In this document: positions 1-4,540 of the stretch, in pieces
Position numbering within the stretch: the first letter of the stretch is position 1
Layout: the number at the start of each line of letters is the position of its first letter
Assembly: GCA_030152505.1 (NCBI GenBank)
Contig: JASLJO010000290.1
Coordinates: 1-8,349, forward strand
From: Solirubrobacterales bacterium
GTDB lineage: Bacteria > Actinomycetota > Thermoleophilia > Solirubrobacterales > 70-9
DNA length: 8,349 nucleotides
Direction of reading: 5' to 3'
The notes under the pieces: model-generated
Database searches by the model: none
The model's input: only the letters and a program-made list of their open reading frames with translations
Told to the model about the DNA's origin: nothing
Translations under genes and position numbers: made by a program

Positions 1-557
1 ACTTCGACGCCGAGTACCGCTACGACGGCAGCGGCCTCGGCGCTCTGCAGGGATTGGCGCCGGACCGCGTCGCCTACATCGGCTCGGCGAGCAAGCGGCT
101 GACGCCCGGAATGCGCCTCGGCTGGGCGCTGCTGCCCTCGTGGCTGGCGTGGCCGCTGGTGCAGGCGAAGGCGGTCGAGGACAGCGGCTCGGAGGCGATC
201 GGCCAGCTCGCGCTGCACGACTTCATCGAGCGTGGCGAGCTCGATCGCCACGTTCGGCGAATGCGGCTGCGCTACGCGCGGCGGCGCGAGGCCCTGCTCG
301 AGGCGCTGGCCAAGCGGTTGCCGGCGGCACGCGTCTCCTCCGGCGCGGCGGGGCTCTACGAGCTCCTCGAGCTTCCCACCGGAACCGACGAGGCGGCTCT
401 GGTCAAGGCGGCCGCCGAGCGCGGGGTCGGGCTCGAGGGTCTTTCCCTCCACCGCTTCGAGCCGGCGGGGCCCCCGGGCCTCGTCCTCGGTTTCGCCTGC
501 CTCTCCGAGCCGGCGATCGAGCACGGCATCCGCCTGCTCGCCGAGGCCCTCCAGTGA
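1..557 (+). CDS. MocR-type transcriptional regulator, aminotransferase-domain C-terminus (5' partial)
   Basis: The reading frame is open from the left edge (codons start at base 3) to the TGA at 555-557, giving about 184 residues. It begins FDAEYRYDGSGLGALQG and continues with YIGSASKRLTPGMRLGW. These are the signature stretches of the fold-type I aminotransferase domain of MocR/PdxR/GabR regulators; the Lys in SASKRL is at the position of the PLP-binding lysine. Family members are about 450-480 residues with an N-terminal GntR winged helix, so that DNA-binding half lies to the left of the window. The TTG at 54 is an internal codon, not a start. MocR proteins bind PLP as effector, and some (PdxR) control PLP synthesis genes. 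The next gene downstream carries a PLP-synthesising PdxH domain, so a PdxR-like role is plausible but inferred. A stand-alone aminotransferase is the main alternative, since the HTH is not visible. Confidence 0.88.
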   Translation, partial: FDAEYRYDGSGLGALQGLAPDRVAYIGSASKRLTPGMRLGWALLPSWLAWPLVQAKAVEDSGSEAIGQLALHDFIERGELDRHVRRMRLRYARRREALLEALAKRLPAARVSSGAAGLYELLELPTGTDEAALVKAAAERGVGLEGLSLHRFEPAGPPGLVLGFACLSEPAIEHGIRLLAEALQ

Positions 558-604
558 CGTGCCGGTGCGTAGGGGTCCATATGGACACCGCAGCACCGGC
601 ACGT
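557..604. repeat. 48-bp concentric palindrome between the MocR gene and the carbonic anhydrase-PdxH gene
   Basis: The outer arms at 557-568 (ACGTGCCGGTGC) and 593-604 are perfect 12-bp inverted repeats. The central 12 bp at 575-586 (GTCCATATGGAC) is itself a perfect palindrome with the same centre, 580.5. Of the six positions between outer arm and core, two more pair. The structure starts on the last base of the MocR stop codon and covers the candidate -35 of the next gene, so it could be an operator. It would also fold into a strong RNA hairpin and could end the MocR transcript, although no T-tract follows. The dyad is certain; its role is inference. Confidence 0.8.
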
Positions 605-612
605 CCTAGGAT
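582..612 (+). promoter_or_regulatory. Candidate promoter of the carbonic anhydrase-PdxH gene
   Basis: TGGACA (582-587) resembles a housekeeping -35 and TAGGAT (607-612) a -10, but the 19-nt spacer is longer than ideal. A start site 6-7 nt after the -10 would fall within a few bases of the ATG at 622. That ATG has no Shine-Dalgarno sequence, so the transcript may be nearly leaderless. The right arm of the palindrome lies between the two hexamers. Confidence 0.4.
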
Positions 613-621
613 GCCGCGACG

Positions 622-1689
622 ATGAGTCACGAGCAGCCGCGTACCGCGATCGTCGCCTGCATGGACGCGCGTCTCGACGCGGCGAGCTTTCTCGACCTCT
701 GGCCGGGGGCGGTGCACGTGATCCGCACCGCCGGCGGGCGCGTCAGCGACGACGTGATGCGCTCACTCGCCGCCTCCTGCGCCATGGGAACGGAGCGAGT
801 GCTGATCGTCCACCACACCGATTGCGCGATGGCCGCCCATACCGACGAGGAGATCCGCGAGCTGTTGCCGCCCGGGCCGCAACCGGAGATCGACTTCCTC
901 ATGATCGACGACCCGATCGCCGCCCTGACCCGTGACGTCCACGCGGTCAGGGGCTCGACCCTGCTGCCGGCGGACACCGACGTGCGCGGCTTCGTCTTCG
1001 ACCTCGACACGGGGGAGGCCGGAGAGATCGAGATCGCCGACTCTGTGGAGAATTTGGGCGGGATGCGCCGCGACTACCGGCGCGCCGAGCTCGACGAGGG
1101 CTGGCTGGCGGCGACGTGGCTCGAGCAGTTCACCCTCTGGTTCGACGAGGCGAGGACGAGCGAGGCGGTGGTCGAGCCGAACGCGATGGTCTTTGCCACG
1201 GCCGACTCCAGCGGCCATCCCTCGGCCCGCACGGTCCTGCTCAAGGCGATCGACGAGCGCGGCTTCGTCCTCTACACCAACCTGCGCTCGCGCAAGGGCC
1301 GCGAGGCGGGTGAGAACCCATGGGGCGGCCTCGTCTTCCCCTGGCACCCGATCGAGCGCCAGGTGATCGTCGCCGGCACGATCGAGCCGATCGACGCCGA
1401 GGACGCCGACGCCTACTTTGCCTCCCGTCCCTACGGCGCCCGCATTGGCGCCCTCGCCAGTCCCCAATCGCAGGCGATCGCCGACCGCTCGGTGCTGGAA
1501 GCCGCGCGCGAGGAGCTGGAAGCCCGCTATCCACTCATGGGCGACGTCCCCCGCCCCGAGCACTGGAGCGGCCTGCGCGTCGTTCCCGAGACGGTGGAGT
1601 TCTGGCAGGGTCGCCCGAACCGCCTCCACGACCGCCTGCGCTTTCGCCGCGAGGGCGAGGGCTGGATCGTCGAGCGCCTCGCGCCCTAA
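622..1689 (+). CDS. pdxH: Fusion of beta-carbonic-anhydrase-like domain and pyridoxamine 5'-phosphate oxidase
   Basis: This is one uninterrupted frame of 355 residues. Residues 1 to about 140 form a short beta-carbonic-anhydrase-like domain similar to mycobacterial Rv1284. It has CMDARLD with Cys13, Asp15 and Arg17, the AGGRVSDDVMRSL stretch, HHTDC with His65 and Cys68, and the family's closing motif VRGFVFDLDTGE. The expected zinc ligands (Cys13, His65, Cys68) and the Asp/Arg dyad are all present. Residues 148-355 match full-length PdxH. They contain MRRDYRRAELDE, the FMN-binding RTVLLK and YTNLRSRKG, LVFPWHPIERQV, and the C-terminal RLHDR (Arg334, His336) that binds substrate phosphate and pyridine in E. 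coli PdxH. PdxH oxidises PNP or PMP to PLP with FMN and O2, releasing H2O2. The first domain would interconvert CO2 and bicarbonate, but related proteins hydrolyse CS2 or COS. The ATG at 1063 (Met148) could also give a stand-alone 208-aa PdxH. Both domain calls are firm; why they are fused is unknown. Confidence 0.93.
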   Translation: MSHEQPRTAIVACMDARLDAASFLDLWPGAVHVIRTAGGRVSDDVMRSLAASCAMGTERVLIVHHTDCAMAAHTDEEIRELLPPGPQPEIDFLMIDDPIAALTRDVHAVRGSTLLPADTDVRGFVFDLDTGEAGEIEIADSVENLGGMRRDYRRAELDEGWLAATWLEQFTLWFDEARTSEAVVEPNAMVFATADSSGHPSARTVLLKAIDERGFVLYTNLRSRKGREAGENPWGGLVFPWHPIERQVIVAGTIEPIDAEDADAYFASRPYGARIGALASPQSQAIADRSVLEAAREELEARYPLMGDVPRPEHWSGLRVVPETVEFWQGRPNRLHDRLRFRREGEGWIVERLAP

Positions 1690-1747
1690 GGCATTCGGTA
1701 CGATCTTGTAGGGAGAGCCGTCAGCGGACGAACGGGAGGGCAGATAG

Positions 1748-2713
1748 GTGGGGTCAGAACAGTCGCAAGCCGGCCAGTTCCGAGGAATCTACGTTTGCGT
1801 CGTGGGCTTGATCGCGGTCTTGGCGTTGGCGGTCGCGCCCGCTTACTCAAAGGCGGCCTCGCCGGTGCTTGAATTCGTCAGCCCTGCATCCGCTTTTCCC
1901 ATCGACTTCACCGCCGACGGTGGGGCGGTGACCGCTGTGATGGCCGACGTCGACCCGGTCGTGCACTGCGCCGCCTCCCAAGGCGAAGGCGAAATCATCG
2001 GGCCGCGCTCGACCCTCTCGCAATATGTCTTCACGGGATGCGTGGCGACCGAAGGCGGATCGACTGCCAACTGTCAATCCGAACCCATCAATACGGGAGT
2101 AATTGAATCCGGCTTGATCGAAGCCGACCTCGTCTACATCGATCAGGCGAAGCACGAGGTCGGCATGCTTCTCAATCCGAGCGGCGGCGTCTACATGACC
2201 TTCAAATGCGGGGGCGAACTGGTCGAAGCGCGCGGCCCCTTCCTCGCTCCCGTCAGTGCGCTCAATACGCAGACCACCTCCTTCACGGCCACCCTCAGCC
2301 GCTCGGGCGCGACGCAGACCCCCAGCGAATACGAAAACGCGATCGGCGAAAAGCGGAAAGCCGTCCCGATGGGCGAATGGGAAGGCCACCCACTGGCCAC
2401 GACCGGGGTGGAACTGAGCTTTGCGATCCACACCAGCGCATCGCTCGAAATAAAGGCCGTCACCTCTGCCGAAATCGAAGCCAAGCAGCGTGACGAAGAG
2501 GCAGCGGCGGCAAAGAGGCGCCAAGACGAGGAAGCCAAGGCAGCGGCGGCGGCGAAGAGGCGCCTGGAAGAGGAAGCCAAGGCGGAACAGCTCAGGCGCG
2601 CCCGGCTGCTTTCCAAAGGACTCACGCAGTGCAGGAAGGCCCATTCGAAGCACAGGCGGGTCCGCTGCGAAAAGCGGGTCAAGAGGAAGTACGGCAGCGC
2701 AATATCGCGCTGA
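1748..2713 (+). CDS. Secreted protein with C-terminal coiled coil and basic Cys-containing tail
   Basis: The start is GTG, preceded by GGGAGGG (1734-1740) at a 7-nt spacing. Residues 13-31 (GIYVCVVGLIAVLALAVAP) form a signal-peptide core, with likely cleavage around APAYSKA. The body (about 40-235) has scattered Cys and Gly-rich turns, including VFTGCVATEG, the stretch HEVGMLLNPSGGVYMTFKCGG, and TTSFTATL. I associate this pattern with a large family of secreted proteins in Solirubrobacterales, recalled and not searched. Residues about 244-296 form an Ala/Glu/Lys/Arg coiled coil made of imperfect repeats, and the end is strongly basic (QCRKAHSKHRRVRCEKRVKR). The tail could bind an acidic polymer or the cell surface. 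Codon use is noticeably less GC-biased at third positions than in neighbours (AAT, GAA, CAA, AAA, ATA occur), suggesting weak selection or foreign origin. The gene stops 5 nt short of the convergent tRNA. No enzymatic function is visible. Confidence 0.8.
   Translation: MGSEQSQAGQFRGIYVCVVGLIAVLALAVAPAYSKAASPVLEFVSPASAFPIDFTADGGAVTAVMADVDPVVHCAASQGEGEIIGPRSTLSQYVFTGCVATEGGSTANCQSEPINTGVIESGLIEADLVYIDQAKHEVGMLLNPSGGVYMTFKCGGELVEARGPFLAPVSALNTQTTSFTATLSRSGATQTPSEYENAIGEKRKAVPMGEWEGHPLATTGVELSFAIHTSASLEIKAVTSAEIEAKQRDEEAAAAKRRQDEEAKAAAAAKRRLEEEAKAEQLRRARLLSKGLTQCRKAHSKHRRVRCEKRVKRKYGSAISR
2492..2599 (+). repeat. Imperfect in-frame tandem repeat encoding the coiled coil
   Basis: There are three related units, at 2492-2524 (33 bp), 2525-2566 (42 bp) and 2567-2599 (33 bp). 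Each begins with an acidic triplet (DEE or EEE), passes through an Ala/Lys run and ends in an Arg-rich KRR or LRR block. All unit lengths are multiples of three, so copy-number change would lengthen or shorten the coiled coil without breaking the frame. Confidence 0.7.
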
Positions 2714-2718
2714 AGTAA

Positions 2719-2792
2719 TCGGGGCGCCCGGATTTGAACCGGGGACCTCACCGACCCGAACGGTGCGCGCTACCAGGCTGCGCCACGCCCCG
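2719..2792 (-). tRNA. tRNA-Pro (anticodon CGG)
   Basis: The minus strand folds into a full 74-nt cloverleaf. The acceptor stem is CGGGGCG/CGCCCCG with discriminator A. The D arm is GCGC-AGCCTGGTA-GCGC. The anticodon arm is CACCG-TTCGGGT-CGGTG with anticodon CGG followed by G37, as in bacterial tRNA-Pro. The T arm is CCCGG-TTCAAAT-CCGGG, with a 5-nt variable loop. All stems pair fully. CCA is not encoded (TTA follows the discriminator), so it must be added by the CCA enzyme. The tRNA reads CCG, a common proline codon in such a genome. It sits 15 nt after the stop of the unrecognised 243-aa gene on the same strand and faces the secreted-protein gene. Confidence 0.97.
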
Positions 2793-2801
2793 AAGGCGGC
2801 G

Positions 2802-2807
2802 ATTATC
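2802..2807 (-). promoter_or_regulatory. Candidate -10 element for tRNA-Pro
   Basis: Minus-strand GATAAT differs from TATAAT by one base and sits 9 nt before the mature tRNA 5' end, inside the 15-nt gap after the upstream stop codon. A convincing -35 is not visible (GCTGGT at 2824-2829 is weak). A start about 7 nt downstream would leave only a 2-3 nt 5' leader. Confidence 0.4.
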
Positions 2808-3539
2808 TCATGCGGCGGCGCCGACCAGCGCGCGGTCGCCGACCCGCGGGTAGTCCTCGAGGCGAAGGGGGGCGGCGAGGACGGTGCGCCGGTCGCCGGC
2901 TTCGCCGACCGGCGTCGGCCATAGACCCTCGTTGCGGCATTCAGCAGCCTGCTCGCGCAGCTGGATCGGGGGGTGCGCCAGCGAAGCGAAGGCGCCGTCG
3001 GGACTGTGCAGCAGCAGATGGGTTGCGTGCAGGGTGCGCAGGCGGTTCCGCTCGTCCCCCTCGTCGTCCCATTCGAGCCGGTTGGCGATCTCGACCCGGA
3101 CGCGGCGCAGGCTCGGGGCGATCTGGTCTATCCATGCTTCCACCGTGGCGTGCAGCGGCTCCCAGATCCAGACGATGGCTCCGGCGACAGCGCCATCCTC
3201 ACGTAGCTCGGCGCGTCTGCTGCCCGCCGTGCTGATCTCCGCTGTGCGGTTGGGAAGGTCGGTGAGCGTGACCTGATGTTCCTCGAGCTCCTCGCCGCCG
3301 TCGTGGCGGCGGCCGGTGGCGATCAGCTCGTCGACCAGGCTGCCGGTTGCGTCTAAGACCCGACGCTCGATCGCTTGGACGAAGCGAGCCGTGACCTCGA
3401 TGTGGGGGGCGGCTCCCTCGATCAGGCACTCGGCGTGCAGCTGCGACGGCCCGTGCGGCGAGGTACGGGGGTGGACGTCCCCTTCGGCGAAGAGCCTTCT
3501 GCGGAGCTCGCTGTTCATCAGGACAGGTGCCGGGCCCAT
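2808..3539 (-). CDS. Uncharacterised 243-aa protein
   Basis: I do not recognise a named family. The frame has strong third-position GC and runs without interruption from an ATG at 3537-3539 to a TGA at 2808-2810. A second Met eight codons in (Met8) is an equally possible start; neither has a Shine-Dalgarno sequence. No signal peptide or membrane segment is present. The N-terminal half is rich in charged beta-like stretches. The C-terminal half has the most conserved-looking segments: RRVRVEIANRLEW, LHATHLLLHSPDGAFASL and CRNEGLWPTPVGEAGDRRT. These recall a segment of larger uncharacterised bacterial proteins in which the sequence continues past the point where this one stops (from memory, low certainty). 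If so, this copy is C-terminally shortened. It is divergent from the ferritin-like gene and is followed by the tRNA. Confidence 0.72.
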   Translation of the reverse strand: MGPAPVLMNSELRRRLFAEGDVHPRTSPHGPSQLHAECLIEGAAPHIEVTARFVQAIERRVLDATGSLVDELIATGRRHDGGEELEEHQVTLTDLPNRTAEISTAGSRRAELREDGAVAGAIVWIWEPLHATVEAWIDQIAPSLRRVRVEIANRLEWDDEGDERNRLRTLHATHLLLHSPDGAFASLAHPPIQLREQAAECRNEGLWPTPVGEAGDRRTVLAAPLRLEDYPRVGDRALVGAAA

Positions 3540-3589
3540 CTTGCGTCAAATGAAACACAGTCGGCAGGACAGGATCGCGCCGGGGTGGC

Positions 3590-3615
3590 GATTGAAGCCG
3601 CTCGTTGCGGGGTAA
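3590..3615 (+). promoter_or_regulatory. Candidate SigB/SigF-type promoter of the ferritin-like gene
   Basis: GATT (3590-3593), 16 nt, GGGTAA (3610-3615). The -10 carries the GGGTA core typical of SigB/SigF promoters; the -35 has one mismatch to GTTT. The spacer length equals that of the two better matches in this window. A start near 3622 would give a leader of about 33 nt containing the ribosome binding site. It lies in the 116-bp divergent gap (3540-3655). Confidence 0.42.
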
Positions 3616-3655
3616 ACCCTGAGAGACCGCATCAAAAGGCCAAACTGGAGGAACG

Positions 3656-4171
3656 ATGGAAGCAGCTGCGACCGCTCCGAGCAAGGGGATCTTCGACAGC
3701 GCCAACCTGGAGAAGAGGGAGCAGATCGTCGAGCTCCTGCAGAAGGCCTACTGGATGGAGCTGGAGACCGTGATGAGCTACCTCGCCGCTTCGATCAACC
3801 TCGACGGCGTGCGGGCGCAGGAGATCAAGGAGTCGCTTTCGGAGGACGTCGAGGAGGAGCTCGGGCACGCCAAGCAGTTCGCCGAACGGATCAAGGAGCT
3901 ATACGGTGTCGTCCCCGGCTCGGAGGAGTTCGCGGCCGAGCAGGGTTTCCTGCAGCCGCCCTCCGAGCAGACCGACACGGTCCACGTCATCCGCGGCGTG
4001 ATCAAAGCCGAGACCGGCGCGATCGAGCATTACACCCGGATCATCGAGGAGACCGAGGGGGTCGATCCGGTGACGCAGGACATGACGATCGCGATCCTCC
4101 GCGACGAGCAGGGCCACCGCCGCCTCTTCGAGGGCTTCCTGCGCGAGTACGAGTTCGAGGGACTCGCCTGA
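3656..4171 (+). CDS. Non-haem ferritin-like diiron protein (bacterioferritin/Dps superfamily)
   Basis: This is a 171-aa cytosolic protein; the start is set by GGAGG (3647-3651) 4 nt before ATG. It is predicted to be a four-helix bundle. All six diiron ligands align with bacterioferritin: Glu35 (AYWMELETVMSY), Glu68 and His71 (EELGHA), Glu119 (IKAETGAIEHY), and Glu151 and His154 (DEQGHRR). The residue after Glu68 is Leu where bacterioferritin has its haem-binding Met, so haem binding is unlikely. The expected role is ferroxidase activity with iron storage, or peroxide or oxygen detoxification. Cage assembly cannot be judged from sequence. A possible SigB-type promoter precedes it, which fits a stress-protective job. 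The stop is one base from the stop of the convergent 74-aa gene, leaving no room for a terminator. Confidence 0.88.
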   Translation: MEAAATAPSKGIFDSANLEKREQIVELLQKAYWMELETVMSYLAASINLDGVRAQEIKESLSEDVEEELGHAKQFAERIKELYGVVPGSEEFAAEQGFLQPPSEQTDTVHVIRGVIKAETGAIEHYTRIIEETEGVDPVTQDMTIAILRDEQGHRRLFEGFLREYEFEGLA

Positions 4172-4172
4172 G

Positions 4173-4397
4173 CTAGCCGTTTCGGCGGACCATCGGCTGG
4201 AAGCTCTTCCACCAGCCCTCGTCCAGCAGTGCGTGCTCGACGATTTCCAGGAGGAAGCCCTCATCGTCCTGAAGCTCATAGCTGACCACGGGTGGCTCGG
4301 CATGCTCGTCGACCAGCAAGACGTGGGCGATCAGCAAGAATGGGGGCCGGCTGAGCCAGCGCTCTCCGGGACGGGGAATCGACTTCGTGTCGATCAT
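4173..4397 (-). CDS. Small uncharacterised 74-aa protein, probable stress-sigma target
   Basis: The frame runs from an ATG at 4395-4397 to a TAG at 4173-4175. The sequence begins MIDTKSIPRPGERW, has a hydrophobic beta-like stretch (PPFLLIAHVLLVDE), and ends with an aromatic, charged tail (HALLDEGWWKSFQPMVRR). This mix of Trp/Pro/Arg is unlike a shadow frame. I do not know a named family. No signal peptide or true membrane helix is seen. Support for reality is the strong promoter-like element 9 nt upstream (GTTT, 16 nt, GGGTAC). A start 6-9 nt after the -10 would give a leaderless or nearly leaderless mRNA, which would explain the lack of a Shine-Dalgarno sequence. It converges with the ferritin-like gene (1-nt gap) and diverges from the phosphatase gene. 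Confidence 0.68.
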   Translation of the reverse strand: MIDTKSIPRPGERWLSRPPFLLIAHVLLVDEHAEPPVVSYELQDDEGFLLEIVEHALLDEGWWKSFQPMVRRNG

Positions 4398-4406
4398 GGC
4401 GATTGC

Positions 4407-4432
4407 GTACCCGCCTGTGAAAGAGCGAAAAC
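4407..4432 (-). promoter_or_regulatory. Strong SigB/SigF-type promoter candidate for the 74-aa gene
   Basis: On the minus strand: GTTT (4429-4432), a 16-nt spacer (4413-4428), GGGTAC (4407-4412), then 9 nt to ATG. This matches the GTTT / GGGTA(C/T) pattern established for actinobacterial SigF/SigB-type sigma factors in both hexamers and spacing. A sigma factor of that family is encoded at the right edge of the window. Confidence 0.62.
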
Positions 4433-4468
4433 TCCGGCCGGCCCTCGATGGACAAGTGAGTTCGTGAG

Positions 4469-4499
4469 GGTTACTGTCCTTTCGGTACGTGCGGTAACC
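4469..4499. repeat. Short inverted repeat upstream of the phosphatase gene
   Basis: GGTTAC (4469-4474) and GTAACC (4494-4499) are perfect 6-bp inverted arms, 19 bp apart, in the 4398-4507 gap between divergent genes. The position just before the GGAGG at 4503-4507 would suit an operator or an mRNA hairpin, but 6-bp arms can occur by chance. No clear promoter for the phosphatase gene was seen here. Confidence 0.35.
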
Positions 4500-4540
4500 A
4501 TCGGAGGCTGAGAATCGACTGGATCGCCATAGGCGTAGCG

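Noticed and set aside
763..1629. 288-residue minus-strand open frame opposite the carbonic anhydrase-PdxH gene
   Set aside because: It is a high-GC shadow frame; the plus-strand product shows intact catalytic motifs of two families.
1847..2653. 268-residue minus-strand open frame opposite the secreted protein
   Set aside because: The plus-strand frame has a Shine-Dalgarno sequence, signal peptide, coiled coil and family-like ending; the minus frame has none of these.
2719..2792. tRNA-Pro as an integration site of a mobile element
   Set aside because: There is no integrase, no repeated tRNA 3' fragment and no phage or plasmid gene in the window.
2848..2853. GGGTAG on the plus strand resembling a SigB-type -10
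   Set aside because: It lies within the 3' end of a minus-strand gene, has no GTTT at 14-17 nt upstream, and no plus-strand gene follows.
4165..4180. Transcription terminators at the convergent junctions (4171/4173 and 6336/6338)
   Set aside because: The gaps are one base each, and I saw no stem-loop with a T-tract there.
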